Positions 8,880 to 17,889 of a stretch of 30,893 nt of DNA are shown piece by piece. Below the pieces are notes generated by a model. It searched no databases. It was not told the origin of the DNA and saw only the letters and a list, made by a program, of their open reading frames with translations. This DNA comes from Blattamonas nauphoetae. Its lineage: Eukaryota > Preaxostyla > Oxymonadida. Each line of letters begins with the position of its first letter. Positions within the stretch are counted from its first letter, which is position 1. The position numbers and the translations under genes are program-made. The stretch lies in assembly GCA_033064195.1 (NCBI GenBank), contig JARBJD010000591.1, forward strand, positions 1-30,893, given 5' to 3'.

Positions 8880-9660
8880 ATCCTCCATGGCTCCCACGCA
8901 AACATTCGCTTCTCCGACGTGCTCAGTTGGAATAAGAGAGCGTGTTTGTTGTGATTGAGTTTAGCAACTCGGGGATGCGGGCCAGCTGATTAGGAAGCAC
9001 CGGAAAGAGAACTACATACTCGTTGAATCGGTATGTCTCTGATATCGTCACTCTCTTCAGCGAATTTTGGATATCATCACACACATTTCTTTAACATTAC
9101 GAGAACTGCACAAGCAGATAAGTTTTCATCGCGACATCAAATCAGAAATCGTGGATTTGACGAGCCCTGGAGTGGCGAAACTTGGTATGGATGGTTCTCT
9201 CTTTCAATGTGGGTGTGTGTCTAGGTGACTGGTGAGTTGCAGAATCTACGGCACTCGTTCAAAATGGCAACCACAAAAACAGGCACACTTTTCTACATGA
9301 GCCCTGAGCTCTGACAGGCCAATTGTGTGTATCCTTGGCTTTGATTCATTGTTCGTTAGTTCAGATACAACTCGAAAAGCGACATCTGGTCATTGGGAGT
9401 TCTGTGGTACGAGCTGGAGATGCTTCAAATTCCTGTCAACCCAACAAACATCCCGCAACTGCTGCAGAGGATCAACGATGGGGAGTTGGATGCGCTGCCT
9501 GCCCAAGACTGTGCTGTGATGAGCGATTTAGATGTAAATATCCTGGACATTGTTTGTTGTCATTGGTTCGTCATCTTGGCAGAATTCGAATGTCAGGCCA
9601 AGAACGGATGACCTTCTGCACGACTCAATTGTAGTGAATCTGATGAAGGAGTTTGTGACA
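8880..9660 (+). pseudogene. NEK-like serine/threonine protein kinase remnant
   Basis: Kinase motifs occur in the right order on the plus strand. Hinge region: FVVIEFSNSG (about 8949-8978), then a frame change into DAGQLIRKHRKEN. Catalytic loop: HKQISFHRDIKSEIVDL (9112-9160), with the HRD Asp kept but the usual Asn after KSE replaced by Ile. Where DFG is expected the sequence reads GMDG (about 9182-9193), so metal binding is probably lost. Activation-segment end: GTLFYMSPEL (9282-9311), closed by TGA. Helix F: SKSDIWSLGVLWYELEML (from 9371), then the C-lobe. A 49-nt intron at 9534-9582 (GTAAAT...GGCAG) joins AVMSDLD to NSNVRPRTDDLLHDSIV, the usual end of NEK-like kinase domains (N-P-x-x-R-P-T-x-x-x-L-L). 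The N-lobe glycine loop and lysine were not found. Several stops and frame changes mark a pseudogene. Confidence 0.6.
9534..9582 (+). other. Spliceosomal intron, 49 nt, in the kinase remnant
   Basis: GTAAAT at the 5' end, TTGGCAG at the 3' end. Removal joins two parts of the kinase C-lobe in frame (SDLD to NSNVRPR). It shows that the small-intron reading of this region is right. Confidence 0.55.
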
Positions 9661-11091
9661 TATATGTGTGGACCTGGATTATCAGTGGAGGAACGTCAGT
9701 TTGTCTTTTTGCTCGTTTTCTTGGATTACTCTCAGACAATCTGCACAACACATTGGGTCTGGCAGTGAATGGGACGATGACTGATCGTCGGGAGCTGACA
9801 CAGGTGTTCGGGATTATCAAAACGATCTCGACCATTCAAGCGTCGATGAACCTGGTGGACCCGCACCATCATCGTATGATTCAGGATCATGAAGTATTCG
9901 GCACGCTTATCGGGATACTTGGAACACTGTCACGCGTTTGAGTCTCTGATGGAAACACGATTCAACGATTCTGTGGCGAAACCGCAGTGCTTCTTCCCTC
10001 ACACAGAAACTGACGAATACCTAACATTGTTCTGTATCGCCTTCTCCACCTTGGCGGCGCTGCCTGTTCTGCTCAAGTCGTCACCGGACCTCATTTCGTA
10101 TGAACAGTTCGCACACATCTTAAACGCGATTCTTGTTCCTCTGCCTTGGCCTCTGCTCCTGACGACATATCAAGCAGATGCTCTTCTTATAATTGTGTGC
10201 TTCCAGGAACTTACGTGGCGAAGGAAAAGTTGTGAGAAGACAAATGCGGAAACAGTTGTACGTTGAGTTCGAATGCGCGAAGGCAATTGAGAATATTACA
10301 GAATTCATCACACTCAACCGTTCACAGCTGCTGAACGAGCATTCATCGCAGGCTTTAGTGATGATCTCGAAGTACAAGCCGCCTGGTGTGTCACTTGTCT
10401 CGTTTGAGCGTGTTTTAGGTGAAATGCAGATGTCCAGCGAACCTGAGCCGATATTGGACACGTATTTAGCGCCTCTTGTGCAAATGAAGCATCCCGGCGA
10501 CTCTTTGTTGTTTCTCTCGTCGAATGTGGGTACAACATTGATTGCACTTATGAGAAGCGACTTGGCGGAATTAAGGTAGATATCAACATTCATTCTGCTT
10601 GATGATGCACATTTGAACAAAACAAGTGACGAAACTTGGAGAATTCGATGGTGAGACTGCGCCGTCGAATCGGACAAATTTGCTGTTGTGTGGGTTTCTG
10701 AAGACCGGTCTTTCACAGATTATGGGCCATGGAATAATTTGAAGAGGTGTGCGAACAATTTGGAGTTTTTGATTTTTCTTTCCACTCGCTGTTTTATCGT
10801 TGTTGTTTGCTTGGTACTCATTTTTCCTTCATCCATCCAGTTCTCACAGCAAGCCCTCCTCACCGCCCTCTTCAACCTCCCCGCACCTGCGCCACCTCTC
10901 GCCCTTCATCGTTCGTGTTCGCGATTGTGTCACACGAGCACACTCACTCCAACAAACAATCATCCCTCATCACACCATCCTTCCTCCCTCGAACCTCTCC
11001 GCATTTCCACCTACTCATTCAAATCCACTCTACTCGCACCACATCCGACCCCCTCGCTTCCAACTTGCCTCCACCACAGACTGGTGGTGTG
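9661..11091 (+). pseudogene. Armadillo/HEAT-like segment, downstream of the kinase remnant
   Basis: Successive plus-strand helical segments follow the kinase end: NLHNTLGLAVNGTMTDRREL (about 9740-9800), VFGIIKTISTIQASMNLVD, then after a frame change near 9925 FNDSVAKPQCFFPHTETDEY and LFCIAFSTLAALPVLLKSS (about 10028-10084), then FECAKAIENITEFITLNRSQ (about 10268-10327) and LIALMRSDLAELR (to 10579). A later segment, TNLLLCGFLKTGLSQIMGHG (10677-10736), is followed by a 76-nt intron (10765-10840) that joins EEVCEQFG to FSQQALLTALFNLP in frame. The alternating hydrophobic helices fit an alpha-solenoid. It may be the C-terminal half of the same gene as the kinase or a separate gene. At least two frame changes outside clear introns suggest decay. 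Ends of the gene are not certain. Confidence 0.45.
10765..10840 (+). other. Spliceosomal intron, 76 nt
   Basis: Starts GTTTTTG, T-rich throughout, ends ATCCATCCAG. Removal joins QFG and FSQQALL in phase 0. Confidence 0.5.
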
Positions 11092-11440
11092 TAATCAAAG
11101 GGAGAGGTTCTAATCAAGCGAACTCCATACTTCTTTGTTGACCAAACACCACTCCTGTTTATCCTCACCCACCCCAAGCCTCACCACGCCGTTTCTGTCA
11201 CTGTGACTCAGTCAGGCTTTTCACTTCAATTCGTCTCCCAAGATCCATTATATCAGACGAAACACACTCAACAATCACGTTTACATTGCTTGGTGAATAC
11301 CTCTCGCCAATTTCACCACTGTTGGTGTTCTAACCCTAACAACTTTTCGTTTTTATCCAAGACAATCTCTTGTCCGATATTTTTTCCATCTTTTCATTAT
11401 TTCGAGATGAACATTCAGAAAAGCAAGAATTGAAGAGAAA
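11092..11440 (+). other. Possible downstream coding pieces, unassigned
   Basis: Short coding-like phrases on the plus strand such as LIKRTPYFFVDQTPLLFILT (11111-11170) and THPKPHHAVSVTVTQSGF (about 11168-11219) suggest further exons of the preceding gene. Frames are not continuous and no motif is recognised. Confidence 0.25.
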
Positions 11441-12500
11441 TCGACGAAAATATGAAAGGAAAAGAATGGCCGGAAAGTCATGTACGGTGAAGAGAAACTG
11501 ATTCAGACGGAACAAAAACGACTCTGTGCTGTTATAATGACATTCACACTGTGGGAAGACAGTTGAGAGGACTTGTTGGAGCTGGGAAGTCGGATCATGA
11601 ACATGGTAAGTGTGCTTCGCCATCGAAGTTGATGAGAGAGGGGCAGGAGATATGAGAGAGAGAGACGAAAAATGATGGCAAGGACGATAATAGCATGTCA
11701 TGGTGTCAATTAGAACGAGTTGGATGACGATGAATGAGGATGCAGAAGCATCCCAAATTTAGTGAATAGAAATTAAACATCGACAAAACCCTATGTCACA
11801 GCGAGAGTGAATTCCGTTGAGAGTGAGACTGTCTGAATCCTTGTCAGACTCGACAAATTGTTGCTCGCCAACGAAGCAGTGTGCACGGGTCTTCCCAGTG
11901 ATCACAAGTTTCTTCAGCTCGTGATTTGCAAAGTCGCATTCGTTAATCATCCCCATGTCGTTTCGAAACCCATTTCAGACTTCGTGACTTCAGTTCCGTG
12001 GGTGGGGAAGAGAGTGGAGAAAGGAGACGATTCCAAAGGTGGAGAGAATGAAGAGACTATGGAAGCGGTGTTATCGACAACAAGACATTTGGAGTTCATA
12101 TCAATTCGTTGGAATGATAATGAGGGAAAGACGATGGAGTTTTGGACAGTGACGTCTTCCCTGCTTCTGAAGATAGTTTGGCAAGACAAACATGTCCATG
12201 TGTCAATGTTATCCACAAAACAGCGGCAAGTGTGGACAAGATTGAATTGCTGCTGGCTGGATTTGAGGCTGTGGGTTGTTTCTGTTCTTTGATCCCACAT
12301 CACTTGGTATTCCTTCAAATGCTGAAAATTCACTGCCTGCACTGATGTCAATTCGCCTCACCGGCCTCCCTCCAACAGGACGATACCAAACGAGTTCATC
12401 GCTTTGACAGGTTGAAAAGGAATCCTTGCATCCACGCCAGCGAATTCTCCGATTTGTGTCCAGATGACGAGATGATGTGTAGAGGAGTGAGTAGAAGCGG
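11441..12500. other. Coding-like region of uncertain strand
   Basis: Both strands are open for long stretches. Plus: 144 codons at 11858-12292 with FLQLVICKVAFVNHPHVV and HLEFISIRWNDNEGKTMEFW, and a further segment near 12385-12480 (RFDRLKRNPCIHASEFSDLC). Minus: 134 codons at 12351-11947 with FVDNIDTWTCLSCQTIFRS and SFQRIDMNSKCLVVDNTASI, and 82 codons at 12606-12358 ending FGIVLLEGGR, which could recall a kinase helix F. Compatible intron-like joints exist on each strand (for example minus strand GTGAGGCG...GTGCAG near 12368-12344). I cannot decide which is real; transcript data are needed. Confidence 0.35.
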
Positions 12501-12550
12501 AGACAGAACTGAATTCAACTCGGATGAGATGAGTTTTGGAGGAATGGGAT

Positions 12551-15140
12551 GGGTGGAAGGCGGAAGGAGGTGAATTTGTGATGAGTGGAGGGCGGAAAGA
12601 GGTCAATTTGCGATGAGTGGAGGAAAAGAGGTCAATTTGCGATGGGTGGAGGGCGGAAGGAGGTCAATTTGCGATGGGTGGAAGGCGGAAGGAGGTCAAT
12701 TTGCGATGGGTGGAGGGCGGAAAGAGGTCAATTTGCGATGGGTGGAGGCGGAAGGTAGGAGGTGAATTTGCGATGGGTGGAAAGAGGTCAATTTGCGATG
12801 GGTGGAGGGCGGAAGAGGTCAATTTGCGATGGGTGGAGGGCGGAAGGAGGTCAATTTGCGATGGGTGGAGGGCGGAAGGAGGTCAATTTGCGATGGGTGG
12901 AGGGCGGAAGGAGGTCAATTTGCGATGGGTGGAGGGCGGAAAGAGGTCAATTTGCGATGGGTGGAAGGCGGAAGGAGGTCAATTTGCGATGGGTGGAGGG
13001 CGGAAAGAGGTCAATTTGCGATGGGTGGAGGGCGGAAAGAGGTCAATTTGCGATGGGTGGAGGGCGGAAGGAGGTCAATTTGCGATGGGTGGAAGGCGGA
13101 AGGAGGTGAATTTGTGATGGGTGGAGGGCGGAAAGAGGTCAATTTGCGATGGGTGGAGGGCGGAAAGAGGTCAATTTGCGATGGGTGGAGGGCGGAAGGA
13201 GGTCAATTTGCGATGGGTGGAGGGCGGAAGGAGGTCAATTTGCGATGGGTGGAGGGCGGAAAGAGGTCAATTTGCGATGGGTGGAGGGCGGAAGGAGGAT
13301 GGGTGGAGGGCGGAAAGGTCAATTTGCGATGGGTGGAGGGCGGAAAGAGGTCAATTTGCGATGGGTGGAGGGCGGAAAGAGGTCAATTTGCGATGGGTGG
13401 AGGGCGGAAAGAGGTCAATTTGCGATGGGTGGAGGGCGGAAGGAATTTGCGATGGGTGGAGGGCGGAAGAGGTCAATTTGCGATGGGTGGAGGGCGGAAA
13501 GAGGTCAATTTGCGATGGGTGGAGGGCGGAAAGAGGTCAATTTGCGATGGGTGGAAGGCGGAAGGAGGTCAATTTGCGATGGGTGGAGGGCGGCACAGAG
13601 GTCGAATTTGCGATGGGTGGAGGGCGGAAAGAGGTCAATTTGCGATGGGTGGAGGGCGGAAGGAGGTCAATTTGCGATGGGTGGAGGGCGGAAGGAGGTC
13701 AATTTGCGATGGGTGGAGGGCGGAAGAGGTCAATTTGCGATGGGTGGAGGCGGAAGGAGGTGATGAGTGGAGGGGGAAGGGTCAATTTGCGATGGGTGGA
13801 GGGCGGAAGGAGGTCAATTTGTGATGAGGTGGAGGGAGGAAGAGGTCAATTTGCGATGGGTGGAGGTCAATTTGGGTGGAGGGCGGAGAGGTCAATTTAT
13901 GATGGGTGGAGGGCGGAAAGAGGTCAATTTGCGATGGGTGGAGGGCGGAAAGAGGTCAATTTGCGATGGGTGGAGGGCGGAAGGAGGTCAATTTGCGATG
14001 GGTGGAGGGCGGAAAGAGGTCAATTTGCGATGGGTGGAGGGCGGAAGGAGGTGAATTTGTGATAAGTGGAGGGCGGAAAGAGGTCAATTTGCGATGGGTG
14101 GAGGGCGGAAAGAGGTCAATTTGCGATGGGTGGAGGGCGGAAGGAGGTCAATTTGCGATGGGTGGAGGGCGGAAGGAGGTCAATTTGCGATGGGTGGAGG
14201 GCGGAAGGAGGTCAATTTGCGATGGGTGGAGGGCGGAAAGAGGTCCATTTGCGATGGGTGGAAGGCGGAAGGAGGTGAATTTGTGTTGAGTGGAGGGCGG
14301 AAGAGGTCAATTTGCGATGGGTGGAGGGCGGAAAGAGGTCAATTTGCGATGGGTGGAGGGCGGAAGGAGTCAATTTGCGATGGGTGGAAGGCGGAAGGAG
14401 GTGAATTTGTGATGGGTGGAGGGCGGAAAGAGGTCAATTTGCGATGGGTGGAGGGCGGAAAGAGGTCAATTTGCGATGGGTGGAGGGCGGAAGGAGGTCA
14501 ATTTGCGATGGGTGGAAGGCGGAAGGAGGTGGTGATGGGTGGAGGGCGGAAAGAGATGGGTGGAGGGCGGAAAGAGGTCAATTTGCGATGGGTGGAGGGC
14601 GGAAGGAGGTCAATTTGCGATGGGTGGAGGGCGGAAGGAGGTCAATTTGCGATGGGTGGAGGGCGGAAGGAGGTCAATTTGCGATGGGTGGAAGGCGGAA
14701 GGAGGTGAATTTGTGATGAGGAGGGCGGAAGAGGTCAATTTGCGATGGGTGGAGGGCGGAAGGAGGTCAATTTGCATGAGTGGAGGGCGGAAGAGGTCAA
14801 TTTGCGATGGGTGGAGGGAGGAAAGAGGTCAATTTGCGATGGGTGGAGGGCGGAAAGAGGTCAATTTGCGATGGGTGGAGGGCGGAAAGAGGTCAATTTG
14901 CGATGGGTGGAGGGCGGAAAGAGGTCAATTTGCGATGGGTGGAGGGCGGAAGGAGGTCAATTTGCGATGGGTGGAGGGCGGAAAGAGGTCAATTTGCGAT
15001 GGGTGGAGGGCGGAAGGAGGTGAATTTGTGATAAGTGGAGGGCGGAAGGAGGTCAATTTGTGATGAGTGGAGGGCGGAAGGAAGTGAATTTGTGATGGGT
15101 GGAGGGAGGAAGGAGGTGAATTTGCGATGGGTGGAGGGAG
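12551..15140 (+). repeat. 32-bp G-rich minisatellite, about 80 copies
   Basis: Tandem array with a strict 32-bp period. Its unit contains AGGTCAATTTGCGATGGGTG followed by GAGGGCGGAA(A/G)G. Variants have GTGAATTTGTGATGAGTGGA or lost segments. Copies remain very similar across 2.6 kb, implying recent expansion or homogenisation. The plus strand is purine-rich with closely spaced G runs (GGG, GG, GGG, GG) in each unit. Because 32 is not a multiple of 3, each frame cycles through the same 32-residue super-repeat and all three plus frames are stop-free for long stretches (up to 343 codons). I regard these ORFs as non-coding. The array degenerates between 15060 and 15235. Confidence 0.95.
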
Positions 15141-15399
15141 AGTGAGGGTATAATCAGGTCGAATGGAGGGCGAGAGGGGGAAAAATCAGGTCATTTGCTG
15201 ATGAGTGTGGGGAAGGGAGAGGTGAAATGTCAACAAGTTGAGTGATGTGAGGAGCGAATCAGGTTGGTTGAATGTCTTTCCAGGTGATGACACAGACTTG
15301 TGGGCCATGGAAGGCAGATTTCTCAGTAATCCTTTCGTCCCCAATATACATTCTTGCAAAACTCATCCATTTTCAACCCCATCATATCTTCTCTTAATC
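15141..15399. other. Array tail and upstream region of the transposase gene
   Basis: Degenerate GA-rich tail of the minisatellite up to about 15235. A short open phrase DDTDLWAMEGRFLS (about 15287-15328) follows a TTTCCAG that could be a 3' splice site. It may be an exon of an unseen gene, or chance. The 70 bases before ATG 15400 are pyrimidine-rich; no TATA box is evident. Confidence 0.3.
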
Positions 15400-17462
15400 A
15401 TGGAAACTTATACCACGAAACCAAAATCGACTATCAGCACGCACGGGAAGGAGATTTACGACCTTCTCGTCAAACAATATAGCGACTATCCAGCAGCACC
15501 TCTCATCAAAGCTCTGGATAGTCGTCATGAACTCATACCAATCAAGGAGATAGTTCTGGCTTATTACAATAGTTTGTCTCTCTTTCTCTCAATCTTTTCT
15601 CTTTAGATAAATTCACTTCACTTTGTTCGTCTTTGTCTCATTTACATCGTGAAATGAGAAATAAAGACGATAAGGTGAAACTAATGCAGTGTGTCTCCCA
15701 AGTGTTGTCACTTGGCGAGACCCAGGCTGCCGGGTTCGACGTCGAGGAGGGGCATACAATTATGCCCGCTCCCGATTCGACAGAATCGGTGGGAGACCTC
15801 GAAATCCCACTCGACGTCGACCAGCGTCAAAACAGGTTACCGCTCATTTTTTCACTTTTTTCATAGAAAATCAACATACAAGAAGATACTGAATTAATGA
15901 AAGCAATTCACGAAAACACATCGCCAAGCTGCGAAAATCAAGCCAGACAGTCACGAAAGGAGAAAAAACAGTCCAACTCTCTTTCTCTTATTTCTCTCTT
16001 TTCCTAATCTCATAGAACCATCAATCCTTGATTCAATCAACGAAGAGGACATCACTTTCCTCCTCACTCCTTCACAAGCATCATTCGCTTCCATTCCGAA
16101 TACACCTTCAACCAATAGTGTCCCAACTCAAAACAAAAATTCTGAAATCCGGTTCTCGAATCAACGAAGAAGGATTTACACCGCAAACTCGTTGAACAGG
16201 GGAAACAAACATGTCATATTCTTCATTTTGCAACAAAACAAAAAATTCTACAAAACCAAAAAGAACAGACCTTTGCTCGATTTGTGAGCGAGGGAAATAT
16301 CTGCAAAAACAAGAAACATTAAAATCACAAAACAAAAACTCACACAAAAGAAGAAAATGAATTAAAACAATTGAACAACACAAAAAATAGCAGAAACACA
16401 AAGAAAGTTTTACAATACTTCCACTTCATCCATCGACGATAACTCTTTAGTTATCGTGATGGATTTTAAAGAAAATTGGCACTTGCCAATCTCAAACACC
16501 CAAATAGGTCATGATTTCTATTCACAAGTTTCAGTTTCTCATTTGTGCATTACGTGTTTCACTTCACAAAATTCTGTTATTTCAAAAACACATCACAACT
16601 TTATTTCACCAGTGCTTTCGCACGACCACCGTTTCGTTCAAGAATGTCTTTCCGATTTATTTGCACTTCCTTCATATCATTCCAAATCACATGTCACTGT
16701 ATTTTCGGACACTGGTCCACATTTTCGGAACCAGTTCGTCCTTGGTTTCTTTTTGTCTTCCTTAAACCCTCTTTTTTCAGAGAAGAGGGTGTGTTACTCT
16801 TTCTTCGCCGAGCAACACGGCAAGAATTGTTGCGACTCCGAGTTCGGAGTTCTTACAAATTTAGTTTCCACTCACCTCACAACACCCATCCGCTCCTCGG
16901 ATGACCTTTTCAATTTCTTTGACAGCCAAACTGGCTCTCTTAATTCATCCGAAAGGAATACTTTCCATTCTTTTCACAAGTCTGCCATTTTTTCTTAAAT
17001 CATTATTCTCTCTATTTTTAGACATGAGGTCTTTCCAGAAGACCATAGTTATTTTAGGGTCACCATTACTAGGATGAAGGATTATTTGGGATTTTTACGC
17101 GATGGCACTTCGCTCACCGGAGCACCTGTTATTATTGATTTCTCATCATTTTCATTTCTTCTTTCCTATTCTCAGAAGAGGGGCAGAGACAACAGGGTGA
17201 GGAAGATTTTTGAGAAGGAAGAGGTGGAAAGAGAGGAGGAGCGCGGATTGAGTGCAGAGTTGGGTGAGAAGACATCTTTCGTTTTTCATATTTGGATTCA
17301 GTGACAAACTCCTCTAATCATTCTTCTGTTATTCCTTCAACTCCTACTGTTCCTTTCCATTACGATTCTCCTAATTCTCCCATTCTTATTTCTCCTCCAA
17401 GCTCTCCTATTCTTTTCATTCTGATTCATTTTTCACCTCACCTTTTCATCATTCTAAAATAA
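15400..17462 (+). CDS. Intron-rich DDE-type transposase gene, superfamily unassigned
   Basis: Start ATG 15400 (METYTTKPKSTISTHGKEIY). GT...AG introns fit at 15572-15606 (35 nt), 15836-15866 (31), 15971-16015 (45), 16980-17021 (42), 17128-17175 (48) and 17264-17301 (38); the first and the last three keep the frame exactly. N-terminal part: YDLLVKQYSDYPAAPLIKAL. Then an acidic linker (SILDSINEEDITFLLTPSQ), a Cys pair CSICERGKYLQ (about 16270-16302) followed by a Lys/Gln-rich coiled-coil-like stretch, and the core: IVMDFKENWHLPISNTQI (from 16453), HDFYSQVSVSHLC, VTVFSDTGPHFRNQFV (about 16699-16746) and FFAEQHGKNCCDSEFGVL (about 16801-16854). D-F-K, S-D-x-G-x-H/Q-F-R/K-N and H-G-K-x-x-C/V-D-x-x-F-G blocks are typical of eukaryotic cut-and-paste transposases; the acidic triad is plausibly D of MDFK, D of SDTG and D or E of CDSEFG. 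Exon 3 and the area 16200-16390 do not stay in one frame, so one to three indels are likely. The tail is Ser/Pro-rich and ends at TAA 17460-17462. Terminal repeats were not found. Confidence 0.6.
15572..15606 (+). other. Intron 1 of the transposase gene, 35 nt
   Basis: GTTTGTCTC to CTCTTTAG, pyrimidine-rich. Splits an Asn codon (A|AT) and joins VLAYYN to NKFTSLCSS in frame. Confidence 0.65.
16980..17021 (+). other. Intron 4 of the transposase gene, 42 nt
   Basis: GTCTGCC to CTATTTTTAG. Removal gives HSFHK joined to HEVFPEDHSYFRVTITRM in frame; without splicing the frame stops at 16996-16998. Confidence 0.65.
17264..17301 (+). other. Intron 6 of the transposase gene, 38 nt
   Basis: GTGAGAAG to TTGGATTCAG. 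Removal joins LSAEL to VTNSSNHSSVIPSTPTV in frame and extends the protein by about 50 Ser/Pro-rich residues. Confidence 0.55.
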
Positions 17463-17714
17463 CTACCACCTCACTCATTCCATACCTGGCTTATCCTGCC
17501 AGGCCTTTTGGCCGAACAGGGCTAGCCTAGTACCTTTATGGCCCTGTGTCCGGTACTAGGTTCACAGCAGGACTTGGAATGCGTGAGGACAACACCGAAA
17601 CTCTTAGTTTTCAGTACCTTTCCTTTCTTAACTTGATTACTTTTCATTTTATCAAACTTTTCAACAATATCAAGCATCATTTATTCCTCTTGTCATTTCT
17701 TCTCTTGTAGGTTG
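17463..17714 (+). other. 3' flank of the transposase gene
   Basis: Contains hairpins CCTGGC/GCCAGG (17485-17503) and GGCC-TTTT-GGCC (17502-17513), the pseudoknot candidate, and then an AT-rich stretch with no gene. The end of the mobile element probably lies here or just beyond. Confidence 0.35.
17516..17560 (+). other. Possible H-type pseudoknot
   Basis: ACAGGGC (17516-17522) is complementary to GCCCTGT (17541-17547), and CCTAGTACC (17526-17534) to GGTACTAGG (17552-17560). The two stems, 7 and 9 bp with no mismatch, interleave, which is the H-type pseudoknot order. Linkers are 3, 6 and 4 nt. Alternatively the two stems are mutually exclusive and form a switch. It lies 54 bases after the end of the transposase frame. 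Confidence 0.4.
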
Positions 17715-17880
17715 CCTCCCACAGCTCCCTCCTCCCTCCTCAACCATACACACAGCTCCCTCCTTCCTCCTCAACCATGCACACAGCCTCCTCCTCCCTC
17801 CTCAACCAAACACACAGCTCCCTCCTCCCTCATCAACCATGCACACAGCTCCCCTCCTTCCCTCCTCAACCACCGAGTCC
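17715..17880 (+). repeat. 31-bp pyrimidine-rich tandem repeat, about 5 copies
   Basis: The unit runs AGCTCCCTCCTCCCTCCTCA then ACCATACACAC, 31 bp. Copies differ by a few substitutions and one or two indels. It abuts the next array. Confidence 0.8.
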
Positions 17881-17889
17881 TCCCCTCGG

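Larger units (their letters stand above)
15690..17560 (+). repeat. Cluster of short perfect inverted repeats
   Basis: Perfect or near-perfect short hairpins (arm lengths in bp): 15693-15721 (12, one bulge), 15750-15767 (7), 15772-15789 (7), 16430-16462 (8 plus 5 more), 16475-16490 (6), 16711-16735 (8, one bulge), 16766-16790 (8), 16812-16833 (6), 16835-16850 (7), 16887-16903 (6), 16924-16936 (5), 17028-17044 (6), 17485-17503 (6), 17526-17560 (9). Loops range from 2 to 18 nt, mostly 2-10. They are spread over exons, an intron boundary and the 3' flank. I did not see a comparable density in the sections of neighbouring genes that I inspected by eye. Confidence 0.6.

Noticed and set aside
12617-15063. 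Long ORFs (up to 343 codons) within the 32-bp array
   Set aside because: They follow from a stop-free unit whose length is not a multiple of 3; all three frames give the same peptide and there is no start or flanking coding context.
12551-15140. CRISPR-like array
   Set aside because: Units are contiguous tandem repeats without unique spacers, in a eukaryotic context.
12486-15286. A single giant intron containing the 32-bp array, from GTGAGT near 12489 to TTTCCAG at about 15284
   Set aside because: The two flanking coding-like phrases are short and the strand of the left one is uncertain; all other introns here are under 100 nt.
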